A stretch of 64,000 bases of DNA from Marinimicrobium alkaliphilum (lineage in GTDB: Bacteria > Pseudomonadota > Gammaproteobacteria > Pseudomonadales > Cellvibrionaceae): contig NZ_QGMQ01000003.1 in NCBI RefSeq assembly GCF_003259155.1, forward strand, positions 369,858 through 433,857, written 5' to 3'. The translations under genes were made by a program, and so were the position numbers. This document shows, one piece after another, positions 9,029 through 18,469 of the stretch (position 1 is its first letter; every line of letters starts with the position of its first letter). The notes under the pieces are model-generated. The model did no database searches and was not told where the DNA came from. It was given only the letters and a program-made list of their open reading frames with translations.

Positions 9029-9298
9029 TTACCAGCTGCCATCGTCATTGCCAATACCGTCGACCGGTCCGACAAAGGTATCAATACCTTCTTCAGCTAT
9101 GGCCGCTTTGGCCTCAGCCAGGGCGGCGGCTTCGGTTTCAAATACATCGTCCCAGCAGGTAGAGTTCTCATGCTCGTCCTCGATCTCGAGCAACCACTTG
9201 CCTTCGCCATCGCTGTAAATGAGGATTTCCACAGACTTGCCGTCGGCGGTCAGGGTTTGACACAGGGTGGACATCTCGGGTTCGTAATCGTCGCTCAT
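9029..9298 (-). CDS. Small acidic protein of unknown function
   Basis: This 89-residue protein starts at MSDDYEPEM, with AAGAGA upstream. It is strongly acidic and contains a segment reading ILIYSDGEGKWLLEIEDE, followed by an Ala/Glu-rich helix. No signal peptide, membrane segment or metal motif is present, so it should be cytosolic. It stands alone between convergent genes. The function is not recognised. Confidence 0.7.
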   Translation of the reverse strand: MSDDYEPEMSTLCQTLTADGKSVEILIYSDGEGKWLLEIEDEHENSTCWDDVFETEAAALAEAKAAIAEEGIDTFVGPVDGIGNDDGSW

Positions 9299-9399
9299 GG
9301 TGGGAATCTCTTGATAGAAAAGGGGGGGGTCGTTACGCAATGGGGCTAGAGTGAGGGACTGGGGTGCGCGAGTCAATCGTTATCTCGAATCGCGAACGC

Positions 9400-10362
9400 T
9401 TACCCGCCAAACAGCGTAAAGCTCAAACCCAGATACACGCCATAGCCGACCAGCAACAAGGCTCCCTCCAGTCTGCTGAGGCGGCTTCCGGTGTACAGGA
9501 ACAGCAACAGTACCAAAGAGATCCCGAACATGACCCATTGGTCAAATTGCAGGATTCGCGCGTGCACGGGCAGGGGCTGAAGCAGCGCCGAAATGCCGAG
9601 AATGCCCAAGAGGTTGAAGATGTTGCTGCCCAGAATGTTGCCAATGGCCACGTCCGCGTGGCGCCGAAAGGCGGCGATGACCGAGATCGACAGCTCCGGC
9701 AGCGAGGTACCCACCGCCACCAGGGTAAGACCAATGACTGCCTCGGATACCCCGAAAGTCTCCGCAATGCCTACCGCACCCTTCAACAACACCTGGGAAC
9801 CGAGCACCAGAAGCCCCAGACCCAAGACCACGGCCATGACGATCCAGAGCGTTGTTTTTGGCAGGGCAGTGACCTCCTGACCCTCTGCACGGTGCAGTTC
9901 CGCCGAAGGCGCCGCACCCGAGCGCTCGGTCCGGTAGGCCCAGAACAGATACGCCATCAGTCCCAGCAGGAGTATGGCCGCGTCAAACCGGGCCAGAGCG
10001 TTGCCCCCGACCAAAACCAGGAACAAAAGACTCGCCGCCACCACGGTGACCGCATCGCGCCGCAACACCAGAGGTCTGACGGCCAAGGGCGTTATCACCG
10101 CACACAGCCCCAGAATCAACAGAATATTGCTGATATTACTCCCGACGACATTGCCCACGGCGATATCAGGCCGGGCACTCAAGGCGGCGTCGATCGACAC
10201 CACCAGCTCAGGCGCGGATGTACCGAACCCCACAATCAGCAAACCACTGAGCAACGGAGAAATACCCAACCGGTGCGCCGCCGCCAGCGACCCCCGAATC
10301 AACGCCTCGCCACCGCTGGTCAACAGCAATATACCGAGAGCGACAAGTAGAGCGTTCAACAT
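9400..10362 (-). CDS. Calcium/sodium antiporter (CaCA family)
   Basis: This 320-residue protein has about ten membrane spans. It shows the two inverted alpha repeats of the cation/Ca2+ exchanger superfamily: GFGTSAPELVVS and GNVVGSNISNILLILG in the first half, AVGTSLPELSIS and GNILGSNIFNLLGILG in the second. The acidic PEL residues are the expected ion ligands. It sits in the inner membrane and should exchange sodium or protons for calcium. It is the last gene of the minus-strand halogenase cluster, 40 bases after halogenase three, so it may be co-transcribed. Confidence 0.93.
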   Translation of the reverse strand: MLNALLVALGILLLTSGGEALIRGSLAAAHRLGISPLLSGLLIVGFGTSAPELVVSIDAALSARPDIAVGNVVGSNISNILLILGLCAVITPLAVRPLVLRRDAVTVVAASLLFLVLVGGNALARFDAAILLLGLMAYLFWAYRTERSGAAPSAELHRAEGQEVTALPKTTLWIVMAVVLGLGLLVLGSQVLLKGAVGIAETFGVSEAVIGLTLVAVGTSLPELSISVIAAFRRHADVAIGNILGSNIFNLLGILGISALLQPLPVHARILQFDQWVMFGISLVLLLFLYTGSRLSRLEGALLLVGYGVYLGLSFTLFGG

Positions 10363-10402
10363 GGTTTCGCTTTTCCTGGTTCAATGCCAATCACGGCAAG
10401 CG

Positions 10403-11947
10403 TTAGCGCTGCTGTGACAGTTGTTCGAGCAATCGCCGGTTCGAGGGCAGCGCCTGGAGAAAACGGGGCAGCTGCCTCAGGTTCTCCTCGAAGAGCTTTC
10501 GGGCCGAGGCGAAATCACGCCCGCCCCGAGCGCCCTTGCGCACTTCCGGCTCAAACCCCATCCCGTAGAGAACATACCAGTAGCTGGCCGCCGGGAATAC
10601 CTCATCGACGTGAAAAAGGTCGTTGCGATTGGGCGCCCGCTGCTGCCACAGGGCCAACAGCTCCTGCAGACTGTCGGGAATAGAGTCGATTTCCCGATTG
10701 GCCTGCCAGTAGGGGCTCTGGCGCCGGCTCAAGACATAGTGCAATTTGAGGAAGTCGATGATGCGCTGCCAGCGGTAATTGAAGCGTTCGTTAAAGCGCC
10801 TGGCGACAGCGCCCATGGTGTCGGTGGTCATGGGCAGCTCATCGCTGATCATCTTTGCCGACAGCTCCACCAGTGCCAGGGCCGAAGCTTCCAGGGGCTC
10901 CAGAAACCCGGAAGCCATACCCACGGCGACGCAGTTGTGGCGCCAGAAAGATTCCCGGTATCCCGGCTCGAAACTGATGGCCCGGGGGGTCAGCTCAGCC
11001 GCCGCCTGCGCCCCCACCGATGCGGACAGGTAGTCCGCGAGACAGGCTCTCGCCTGCTCTTCCTGAAGGTATTCGCTGCAATACACATAACCCACACCGC
11101 GCCGGCTCGGCAAACCGATATCCCAGATCCAGCCCACATCCTGCGCGGTGGATAGGGTCGCCGAGGCAATGTCCGCCGACCCGGAGGGGTAGGGAACCTG
11201 CACCGCCAGGGCGCGATTATTGAACAGCACCTGTGACTGGGAACGGAAGGGCACCCCGTAGTGACCAGAGATCAACAACGCCTTTGCACCCGAGCAGTCG
11301 ATAAACAGGTCGCCCGCGATCAGGCCGTGCTCCCGGGTCTGTAACCCCTCGATAGGGGCATCGTGCTCACCGACCACCGCGCTGACGTGATCACAAATAT
11401 ACCGCACGCCCAGGCGCTCCTGGCAGTGGCGCTTCAAGCGTTCACCAAACAGACCTGCGTTGAGGTGGTAGCCATAGTTCAGCACCCCGTCGTAGTCGGG
11501 GGTACTGATCTGCTTCGGTGCCAGACCATGCTCGCACACCTGCGGCTGGAGTCCGACGACGTCGGCAAAAGGCTTGTCGGTGGGCAGGGCCTGCCAGATA
11601 TCGGGAACCGAGAACTGGAAGTAACCCTCGGGCAACATAAATGGATGGTAGTACTGATCCTCAGCGGTACCGTCCACCCAGCCGATAAATTTGGAACCCT
11701 GTTTGAACGACGCCTCGCAGGAGGCGACAAAGTCACTTTCCGGCAAGCCAATCCGCTTCAGGGTCTCGCGCATGGTCGGCCAGGTCCCCTCGCCGACCCC
11801 GATAGGGCCCACATCCGGGGATTCAATCAGGGTAACCTCGACCGCATCCTCATAGCCCTTGGGGTGGTCAGCGGCGATCAATCCGGCCGTGATCCAGCCT
11901 GCGGTGCCGCCGCCCAGGATCACGATGCGTTTAACGGGTTTGGTCAT
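10403..11947 (-). CDS. Flavin-dependent tryptophan halogenase-like protein (divergent copy)
   Basis: This 514-residue protein starts at MTKPVKRIV. The dinucleotide motif GGGTAGW is at about residues 12-18, and the second flavin motif GVGEGTWP is also present. By analogy with PrnA, the candidate catalytic Lys lies in ASFKQGS and the Glu in FLEPLEAS. The family WxWxIP signature is altered to WIWDIGLP, and the sequence is clearly more distant than the other two copies. It should use FADH2, but the substrate, and whether it halogenates at all, are unknown. It is preceded by a DUF6445 gene in the same operon. Confidence 0.87.
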   Translation of the reverse strand: MTKPVKRIVILGGGTAGWITAGLIAADHPKGYEDAVEVTLIESPDVGPIGVGEGTWPTMRETLKRIGLPESDFVASCEASFKQGSKFIGWVDGTAEDQYYHPFMLPEGYFQFSVPDIWQALPTDKPFADVVGLQPQVCEHGLAPKQISTPDYDGVLNYGYHLNAGLFGERLKRHCQERLGVRYICDHVSAVVGEHDAPIEGLQTREHGLIAGDLFIDCSGAKALLISGHYGVPFRSQSQVLFNNRALAVQVPYPSGSADIASATLSTAQDVGWIWDIGLPSRRGVGYVYCSEYLQEEQARACLADYLSASVGAQAAAELTPRAISFEPGYRESFWRHNCVAVGMASGFLEPLEASALALVELSAKMISDELPMTTDTMGAVARRFNERFNYRWQRIIDFLKLHYVLSRRQSPYWQANREIDSIPDSLQELLALWQQRAPNRNDLFHVDEVFPAASYWYVLYGMGFEPEVRKGARGGRDFASARKLFEENLRQLPRFLQALPSNRRLLEQLSQQR

Positions 11948-11967
11948 AAACGATACTCTTGGCCTAC

Positions 11968-12675
11968 TCAGCGAAAGGTCACGAAAACATTCGCCGTCAG
12001 ACGCCCCCATGAAGCGTCGGCGCTAATGTCGCGCTCAGGGTCAATCAAGCCTGAATGCAAAAGGTTGCCCGGATAGATTACCAGCCGGTTGGGACGGTGT
12101 GCCACCGCCGCGATCATTTCGTAATGTTCATCACTGCCGGTCGTATAGCGCGCAGGAGGCAAGCCATTTCGCGCCATGTAGGCTTCGGCCGACGCGATAT
12201 ACTCGCCGCTCCGCGCACTGGAGATGCGCTCGAACCCGGTCGGCCGGTGGCGGAAAAATCCGGTCCCGCCGAAGGGACCCTCGGTCATATAGAACAGCAG
12301 TGCGAAGAAAAAGCGGTCATTGCTGTCGTAGTGCGGCACCCGCTGCAGAACCGACAGGTCCTCCGGGCGCCGGGTCACCTGAGAGAAAAAACTGTCCACC
12401 ACGTCGACCTTCCGGGTCGCCGGGATCCGGTATTGGCGATACAACAAAGTGGTGCACAGAGGGCTGATCGCCTGGTAGAAATCCAGGGGTAGCGGCGATT
12501 TCACCCCCGGGTAGGCGCTGGCCGAATCGCGCTCGAAGCCGCCGCCATTGATAGCGTCCGTTACCAGACCCGGGGGATCCCGGAGTAGATTGTCGACCGT
12601 CACCACAGGGGTCTGATCCCGCCCAATGCGCTCAATCGCAATCTCGGGTGCCGAGGACAGACTCACATCGCGCAT
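11968..12675 (-). CDS. DUF6445 family protein (first copy)
   Basis: From the ATG at 12675, eight bases after the halogenase stop, the protein has 235 residues; an in-frame TTG at 12714 would overlap that gene. Conserved features are VPHYDSND, GGTGFFRHRPTGFERI and RLVIYPGNLLHSG. The spaced His, Asp and His recall a metal-binding 2OG-Fe(II) oxygenase-type double-stranded beta-helix (inference). It is cytosolic with no signal peptide. It is paralogous to the protein at 14276-15010, and each lies next to a halogenase, so the two proteins may act on the same substrate. Confidence 0.75.
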   Translation of the reverse strand: MRDVSLSSAPEIAIERIGRDQTPVVTVDNLLRDPPGLVTDAINGGGFERDSASAYPGVKSPLPLDFYQAISPLCTTLLYRQYRIPATRKVDVVDSFFSQVTRRPEDLSVLQRVPHYDSNDRFFFALLFYMTEGPFGGTGFFRHRPTGFERISSARSGEYIASAEAYMARNGLPPARYTTGSDEHYEMIAAVAHRPNRLVIYPGNLLHSGLIDPERDISADASWGRLTANVFVTFR

Positions 12676-12685
12676 GGCCGGCCGC

Positions 12686-14245
12686 TCACTGACGGCCAAC
12701 AGAGTCAGCCTCAACGGCAGGGCAACGGGAATCCGGTGCGACCTTGGCCGTGGGTGACTTGCAGTAATAATTGATAAAGTCGGCGTGCTGGGGTAATGCG
12801 GCCAGCTCCTTGTTGACTCCCTCCTTGATTGACGACAGAAACTTTTTCAGCTCTGTATCATTCATCATGCCGGTGACGGCGTGAGGCCGCTCCGGCATCA
12901 AGCCCTGGCCAATCATCACCTGAATCCACGACTCCTCGCCAAACAGCTCAAATTCCTGCTTGAATATTCGGCCGGTCTCCCGGAACAACTCGATCCGTTG
13001 CGCCAGCGAATCGGGTACCGACATGGAGCGGCAATATTGCCAGAAATCCGTATCGCACCTGTCGGTGACTTTGTAGTGAAGAATAATAAAATCACGAATG
13101 TATTCGATCTCCGTGGACAGAAGTCGATTGTATTCATCAATATCAATCTGGCGAATACTGTCCATCGGAAAAAACTTGACCAGGTAATGCACGGCCCGCT
13201 GAATCAAGTGAATACTGGTGGACTCCAGAGGCTCCAGGAACCCACTGGACAAACCAACGGCAACACAGTTTTTGTTCCAGTGCTGGGTGCGGGTACCGGT
13301 GGTAAAACGGATCGGCTTCGGCTCGGTAAGGGTTGCACCTTCAAGATTTCCCAACAGCAGCTCCCGGGCATCCTGATCAGCCATAAATCCACTGCTATAG
13401 ACCAGACCATTACCGACCCGGTGCTGCAGGGGAATCCGCCACTGCCAGCCACTGCCGTGAGCGATGGAGCGGGTATAGGGAATGGGTGGTCCGACTGACT
13501 CGGTCTGCACCGCCAGCGCCCGGTCGCACGGTAACCAGTGACGCCAATCCTTGTAGCCGGTCTGCAACGCTTCACCAATCAGCAGCGCTTTGAAGCCGGT
13601 ACAATCGAGAAACAGATCACCCTCAATGACCTCACCCCGGGCCAAGTGCAAGGATTCGATAAAGCCGTCGCTTTCACGCAGCTTCACCGACGTGATTTCC
13701 CCCTCGTGACGTTTGACACCCCAGGACTCACACAGCTTGCGCAGAAAACCTGCATAGAGGCCCGCATCAAAGTGGTAGGCATAGTTGAGCCCACTTCTGG
13801 GCAGTACCGCAAATTTGTTCTGCCTGGCGGCCAGGTGCTCGGTGCAGTAGTCACCGTATTCAGTGACCAGACCACGCTGTTTTCCCGCGAGCCAGTAGTT
13901 GAAGAACTTGCACACCCAGCTGTCTCTGCCCGCAAACCCGAATGAGTGGATATAGTCTTTATCCACATCGTGCCAATTTTCAAAGGCGATGCCGAGTTTA
14001 AAGGTGGCGTTGGTTGCAGCCATAAAGGCTTTTTCATCAATCCCGAGAATATCGTGCATGCTTCGCAGGGGTGGAATAGTGGCTTCGCCCACGCCCACCG
14101 TCGGAATAGCATCGGATTCAATAAGCGTGATATCCAGTGTCTTTCCCAACACCCGTGACAACAGAGCGGCGGCAATCCAGCCTGCCGTGCCGCCCCCCGC
14201 GATAACAACTTTTTTTATGTTCTGCTCGTTCAATGTCATCTCCAC
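12686..14245 (-). CDS. Flavin-dependent tryptophan halogenase-like protein (second copy)
   Basis: This 519-residue protein has GGGTAGW near residues 18-24, GVGEATIPPL for the second flavin loop, ATFKLGIAFENW carrying the candidate catalytic Lys, the diagnostic WQWRIP motif, and LEPLESTSIHLI carrying the candidate Glu. These agree with the flavin-dependent halogenase fold that uses FADH2, oxygen and halide. It is closely similar to the copy at 15020-16537 along its whole length, indicating duplication. Its C-terminal tail extends about ten residues further. Confidence 0.92.
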   Translation of the reverse strand: MEMTLNEQNIKKVVIAGGGTAGWIAAALLSRVLGKTLDITLIESDAIPTVGVGEATIPPLRSMHDILGIDEKAFMAATNATFKLGIAFENWHDVDKDYIHSFGFAGRDSWVCKFFNYWLAGKQRGLVTEYGDYCTEHLAARQNKFAVLPRSGLNYAYHFDAGLYAGFLRKLCESWGVKRHEGEITSVKLRESDGFIESLHLARGEVIEGDLFLDCTGFKALLIGEALQTGYKDWRHWLPCDRALAVQTESVGPPIPYTRSIAHGSGWQWRIPLQHRVGNGLVYSSGFMADQDARELLLGNLEGATLTEPKPIRFTTGTRTQHWNKNCVAVGLSSGFLEPLESTSIHLIQRAVHYLVKFFPMDSIRQIDIDEYNRLLSTEIEYIRDFIILHYKVTDRCDTDFWQYCRSMSVPDSLAQRIELFRETGRIFKQEFELFGEESWIQVMIGQGLMPERPHAVTGMMNDTELKKFLSSIKEGVNKELAALPQHADFINYYCKSPTAKVAPDSRCPAVEADSVGRQ

Positions 14246-14275
14246 GCCAAATGGCTACCCGACAGGGCGGGCTGG

Positions 14276-15010
14276 TCAGTGTGTAAAACGTAAAAAGATA
14301 TTGGCCGTCAGGCGCCCGGCTACCGGATCACCACTGATGTCGGAGTCTCGATCGATCAGGGTCGAATGCAGGAGATTACCGGGATAGATCACCAGACGGT
14401 TGGGCTTGTAATCAACCTTGTGATAGAGCCGATACTGATCATCACTTTCGGTAAGGTATCGTTGCGGCGGCGTTCCGTGCCGATCAAAATGCGCTCTGAC
14501 GCTGTCAAAGTAGCGCTGTTCAGTTTCCCCGGTCACCGCATACAGGCCCGTAGGCCGATGCTGGAAAAAACCGGTTCCACCATGCTCCCCCTCAGAGAGG
14601 TAATGTAGCGCGGCAAAGAAGTGCGGGTCGGGCGTATCAAAATGCGGCACTGTCTGCATCAGGCTGAGCTCATCCTCCCGGCGCGTAATGAGCGAGAACA
14701 CCGCCTGCTGAGGCTGCAATTTTTTCTGCGTCGGAATGGCGTAGAGCTGATACAGACCCATGATGGCCGGCCGCAATACTTGTACAACATAGTCTGCCGG
14801 CAGCGGCGCCCTGACACCGGGGTACATGAAGCTGGCCTCGGGCTCAAACGCCGCGTCGAGGGCATGGGCGATCAATGCGCGCCCGTCATCCGTGGTGACA
14901 TCATCAATCGTGATCAACGGCACCTTGTCGGGCCCGATATACTCCACCTGAATGCGGGGTGTCGCGTTGATTGCAAAATCTGACGGCAGTGTCTGAGTGG
15001 ATGACATCAT
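14276..15010 (-). CDS. DUF6445 family protein (second copy)
   Basis: This 244-residue protein starts at one of two adjacent ATG codons, about nine bases after the upstream halogenase stop. It shares with the first copy PHFDTPDPHFF, GGTGFFQHRPTGLY, RLVIYPGNLLHS and the ending SGDPVAGRLTANIFLRF. The HxD and later His residues suggest an iron or other metal site in a cupin-like fold (inference). No signal peptide is present. Pairing with a halogenase occurs twice in this cluster. Confidence 0.75.
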   Translation of the reverse strand: MMSSTQTLPSDFAINATPRIQVEYIGPDKVPLITIDDVTTDDGRALIAHALDAAFEPEASFMYPGVRAPLPADYVVQVLRPAIMGLYQLYAIPTQKKLQPQQAVFSLITRREDELSLMQTVPHFDTPDPHFFAALHYLSEGEHGGTGFFQHRPTGLYAVTGETEQRYFDSVRAHFDRHGTPPQRYLTESDDQYRLYHKVDYKPNRLVIYPGNLLHSTLIDRDSDISGDPVAGRLTANIFLRFTH

Positions 15011-15019
15011 CTTGGCAAC

Positions 15020-16537
15020 CTAGGACGCTACCGCTTTCATGGGCTTATCATCGGCCCGGCAGTAGTTTGCGATAAAATCCATGTGCGGCGGCCACTGAGC
15101 CACCGACGACGTAATACCCGCCTTGATGCTGTCGAGAAACTGCTTGAGTTCAGTGTCGCTCATAAAGTCAACAATGGGATGATATTGCTCGGGCAGAAGC
15201 CCTTGCCCGACCAGAACCTGGAGCCAGGATGCGGTATTGAAGAGCTCTTCGTCACGTTTAAAAAATTGCCCGTTGTTGTTGAACAGCGACAACCTATGGC
15301 GCAAAGAATCCGGAATCGTCATGGTACGACAATGCCGCCAGAACGGCGTGTCCCTGCGCTCGGTAACATGGTAGTGCGCGACGATAAAATCGCGGATATT
15401 TTCCATTTCCACACGGGTCTGACGATTGAATTCGTCAACATTGGCCTGCACGATGCGCTCGGACGGGAACATCTGCAAGAGCTTGATGATGCCGCGCTGA
15501 ATCAGATGAATACTGGTGGATTCCAGGGGCTCGATAAAACCGCTGGACAGGCCGAGTGCAATACAGTTTTTATTCCAGTGCTGCCGGCGGGTACCGGTCA
15601 CAAAGCGGATGATGCGCGGCTCGGTGAGAGGGTCGCCCAGCACATTCTGGCTCAAGGTCGAAATGGCTTCGTCATCGGACAGGTAGCGACTGCAATACAC
15701 CAATCCATTGCCGGTTCGGGTCTGCAGGGGAATGCGCCATTGCCAGCCACTCCCGTGCGCGATGGAGCGCGTGTAGGGCACATGCTCTTCAGGTCTGGAG
15801 GTGGTCTGCATCGCCACCGCCCGGTCCATCGGCAGCCAGTGTGACCAGTCGTCATAGCCGGTATGCAGTGCCTGCTCGATCAGCACGCCCCGGAATCCGG
15901 TGCAATCGATAAACAGGTCACCCTCAATGGTCCGGCCGTTTTCCAGCGCCAGTGAGGTGATAAAACCCGTCTCCTCGTGCAGATTGACACGGTTTATTTT
16001 GCCCTCGACCCGCTCGACCTTGAAGGTCTCGGCGATCTTGCGCAGGTAGGCTGCGTAGCGGGTCGCATCCAGGTGGTAGGCGTGATTCAGCTCCTGGTTC
16101 TGGGCAACAGCGAAACGGCCTTCACGGCAAGCCAGGTGTTCCTTGCAGTAATCGCCGATGTCCGAGCTGTAACCTTTGCGCAAGCCCTTGACCCAGAAGT
16201 GATGAAACTGGGCGGCCCAGCAATCCTTACCCAGGAAGCCGAAGGAGTGAATGTAGTCTTTTCCCGGATCGCGCCAGTTTTCAAAGGCGATGCCAAGCTT
16301 GAAGGTGGCGTTGGTGGCCGCCATAAACTCGGCCTCGTTGATGCCCATCAGGCGGTGAAAAATATGCAGGGTGGGAATCGTAGCCTCGCCCACACCGACC
16401 GTGCCGATTTCATCTGACTCGACCAGTGTCACCTTCAGATTTTTGCCCACCAGCTTGGCAATGGCAGCGGCGGCCATCCAACCGGCGGTACCGCCGCCCG
16501 CGATGACAACCCGGGATACTTTCTGTGGAGATTCCAC
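15020..16537 (-). CDS. Flavin-dependent tryptophan halogenase-like protein (first copy)
   Basis: This 505-residue protein has the FAD motif GGGTAGW at about 14-20, GVGEATIPTL, ATFKLGIAFENW with the candidate catalytic Lys, WQWRIP near the middle, and IEPLESTSIHLI with the candidate Glu. All hallmarks of flavin-dependent halogenases are intact. It lies 14 bases downstream of the JmjC-like gene in one transcription unit. In TonB-receptor clusters of this type the halogenase-like protein may act on an imported carbohydrate or aromatic compound rather than on tryptophan; no substrate is shown here. Confidence 0.92.
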   Translation of the reverse strand: MESPQKVSRVVIAGGGTAGWMAAAAIAKLVGKNLKVTLVESDEIGTVGVGEATIPTLHIFHRLMGINEAEFMAATNATFKLGIAFENWRDPGKDYIHSFGFLGKDCWAAQFHHFWVKGLRKGYSSDIGDYCKEHLACREGRFAVAQNQELNHAYHLDATRYAAYLRKIAETFKVERVEGKINRVNLHEETGFITSLALENGRTIEGDLFIDCTGFRGVLIEQALHTGYDDWSHWLPMDRAVAMQTTSRPEEHVPYTRSIAHGSGWQWRIPLQTRTGNGLVYCSRYLSDDEAISTLSQNVLGDPLTEPRIIRFVTGTRRQHWNKNCIALGLSSGFIEPLESTSIHLIQRGIIKLLQMFPSERIVQANVDEFNRQTRVEMENIRDFIVAHYHVTERRDTPFWRHCRTMTIPDSLRHRLSLFNNNGQFFKRDEELFNTASWLQVLVGQGLLPEQYHPIVDFMSDTELKQFLDSIKAGITSSVAQWPPHMDFIANYCRADDKPMKAVAS

Positions 16538-16551
16538 GTGTACACCTCAAC

Positions 16552-17577
16552 TTATATTTTTAATCGATTCAGCAACTCCGCGCGCAGCTTGCGCGCACTC
16601 AGCTCATCCATGGGCATTTTCAACATACCCTGTACTTCTTCGGGAATGTTTTTGATATCGTCAGGATCAGGGTTAAACACAAAGTGATCGAACAGGGCGC
16701 GCCACGCCTGGCGCTGCTCGTAGGACAATCCTCTGAGGCTGAGAATACCCAACAGCAAGGCATTGGTCGGCCGTCCCATAAAGCCGGGCGAGCTGCGCCA
16801 CCAATGGGTATAGAGAACATTCAGGGCATCGAGGCCATCGACATGGTGCCACCACATGCCCGGCAGGAAGAGTGCGTCGCCCGGCTCCAGCTCCGCGACC
16901 TGTGCGTGTGCCAAGGCGTCCTTAAACTTGGGGAAGGCTTCAAAGTCGGGCTGGTGCAAATCCACCATGCTGATTTCCTGTCCGCCGGGCGCAAACTCCA
17001 TCGGACCGGGATACAGGTTACTCACCTGATCGGGCGGGAAGAGCGTAAACCGTCGCCGGCCCACCACCGAACAAGCGATGTTGTCGGGAAAGTCGTAATG
17101 GGCGGCAATGCGGGTCCGATTGCCCGCCCACAGCAACTTGATCGGCCTCAAGTGATCCAGCCCCGCGGGCTGCTCATCGGCAAACCGGGGAAACCAGCTG
17201 AACACATCGGTAGAGGGCATATAGAGCGCCCTCGGGTCATCCGCACCCGACTCGTCCAGGATCTCCTGCATGAAGGCAGCAAAGTCGCCGTTGGTGGCTT
17301 CAAAATTAAAACCCGTCATGTGCGAGTCATAATAGATTCTGCCTTTGGTGTCCGGCGCCCCCCGGCAAGTGGTGACCGGTCGCCCATTCCACACCGTCTG
17401 CAAGTAGGCAATGGCGGCGTCCGGACCCTCCTTGCCCGCCTTGACGATCGGCCACTCGCTGCCGAAGCCCCGCAGCACCAGGGGCTCGGTGGATTTTAGC
17501 ACTCGCTCATCCAGAGTCTCAGGGGTTACCCCCTGCAACTCCTTCACACGCGTATCAACCAATGGGGCCGATTGCAT
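16552..17577 (-). CDS. Cupin-like / JmjC domain protein
   Basis: This 341-residue protein has the cupin-8/JmjC pattern: PLVLRGF near the start, the iron-binding HYDFPDN at about residue 190, RRFTLFPP, and GDALFLPGMWWHHVDG at about 265-275. Together these supply the 2-His-1-carboxylate set. The family is iron- and 2-oxoglutarate-dependent, acting on proteins or small molecules. It sits between SapC and the first halogenase with short gaps, the common order in TonB-receptor/SapC/cupin/halogenase clusters. The substrate is unknown. Confidence 0.88.
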   Translation of the reverse strand: MQSAPLVDTRVKELQGVTPETLDERVLKSTEPLVLRGFGSEWPIVKAGKEGPDAAIAYLQTVWNGRPVTTCRGAPDTKGRIYYDSHMTGFNFEATNGDFAAFMQEILDESGADDPRALYMPSTDVFSWFPRFADEQPAGLDHLRPIKLLWAGNRTRIAAHYDFPDNIACSVVGRRRFTLFPPDQVSNLYPGPMEFAPGGQEISMVDLHQPDFEAFPKFKDALAHAQVAELEPGDALFLPGMWWHHVDGLDALNVLYTHWWRSSPGFMGRPTNALLLGILSLRGLSYEQRQAWRALFDHFVFNPDPDDIKNIPEEVQGMLKMPMDELSARKLRAELLNRLKI

Positions 17578-17601
17578 AATGCCGAGCCTCCCGTAAAAAA
17601 A

Positions 17602-18345
17602 TCAGGCGCTGACAGCTTGTGCCATCAAACGCTTGTTCTTTTCTGTCACCAAGTAGTTGATGTGGCTTTGAGATGCCAGCTGCATATAGATGGGCTCGAG
17701 CAGGTGACGCTTGTGCAGATCTGCCACCGCGTCGGCGTCCAGGGCTCTGAGCCTGTCTTCGTTGATGGTATGAAAGCCCACCAACTGATTCCTGGTGTCA
17801 TCGACCAATGTCACTTCCAGGGTGAAGGGCTCCAGCAACTCGTACTCAATCAGCGCCTGGACAAAGTCCTCCATAGCATCAAGGCCCTCATGGATGGTCT
17901 CGAGGATAGTCGCCACCCGATCGAGGTAGGGGGTGTTGCCGCCGTATTCACCGAACAACAGCTCTCCTTCTGTTTGGCTCACGCGCGGGTCATCCATATC
18001 CACATGGATAACTCGCTGCATGGTCTGAGTGCCTTCCTGCACCACGCGCTGCCGACCGATCAAAAAAGGCTTGCGCAGAATCGTCATGGGAATATAGGGC
18101 GCATCCCACACATTATCCTTGAGAAAAAGATTCTCCCCCTGCTCAAAGCCAAACAGGGTGACCGCAATAAACTGCCCGGAATCGGGCGATTGCTGAAAAA
18201 AAATTGGGTAGCACATTTGTGCTGTACGAAACTCTGTGGGAAACGTCAGTGCGTACCAAACGTCGTCGCCATACTGTTTTCCGCGCTCGGTAATTACCCG
18301 GAGATCTTTGTGCTCAACACTGTTGAGCAGTACATGATTGGTCAT
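17602..18345 (-). CDS. SapC family protein
   Basis: This 247-residue protein matches the SapC pattern: a conserved N-terminus (HKDLRVITERG), the central CYPIFFQQSPDSGQF and VTLFGFEQGENLFL segments, and an acidic C-terminal half. There is no signal peptide or membrane span, so it should be cytosolic. The biochemical role of SapC is not settled. In many proteobacteria it lies beside TonB-dependent receptors and halogenase-like genes, exactly as here. A terminator-like hairpin separates it from the receptor gene upstream. Confidence 0.88.
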   Translation of the reverse strand: MTNHVLLNSVEHKDLRVITERGKQYGDDVWYALTFPTEFRTAQMCYPIFFQQSPDSGQFIAVTLFGFEQGENLFLKDNVWDAPYIPMTILRKPFLIGRQRVVQEGTQTMQRVIHVDMDDPRVSQTEGELLFGEYGGNTPYLDRVATILETIHEGLDAMEDFVQALIEYELLEPFTLEVTLVDDTRNQLVGFHTINEDRLRALDADAVADLHKRHLLEPIYMQLASQSHINYLVTEKNKRLMAQAVSA

Positions 18346-18411
18346 CGTTTCTCCTGCTGCCAGCTGCAGTCTGGCTTACCACGTAAGATTATTAGAATCA
18401 GCCCTCATCAT

Positions 18412-18447
18412 ACAAAAAAAGCCACCGGTTTCCCAGTGGCTTTTTGG
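18412..18447 (-). terminator. Rho-independent terminator after the TonB-dependent receptor gene
   Basis: On the minus strand AAAAAGCCACTGG pairs with CCGGTGGCTTTTT around a short AAA-centred loop and is followed by a run of eight T. It is 25 bases past the receptor stop codon and before SapC. It would cap the receptor transcript, or partly attenuate read-through so that the receptor is made in excess over the enzymes downstream. Confidence 0.8.
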
Positions 18448-18469
18448 GTTACACAGGCAGGGATAGCGC

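Noticed and set aside
9364..10417. Long plus-strand frames opposite the Ca/Na antiporter
   Set aside because: The antiporter on the other strand has all family motifs; the plus frames are Gln/Arg/His-rich shadows.
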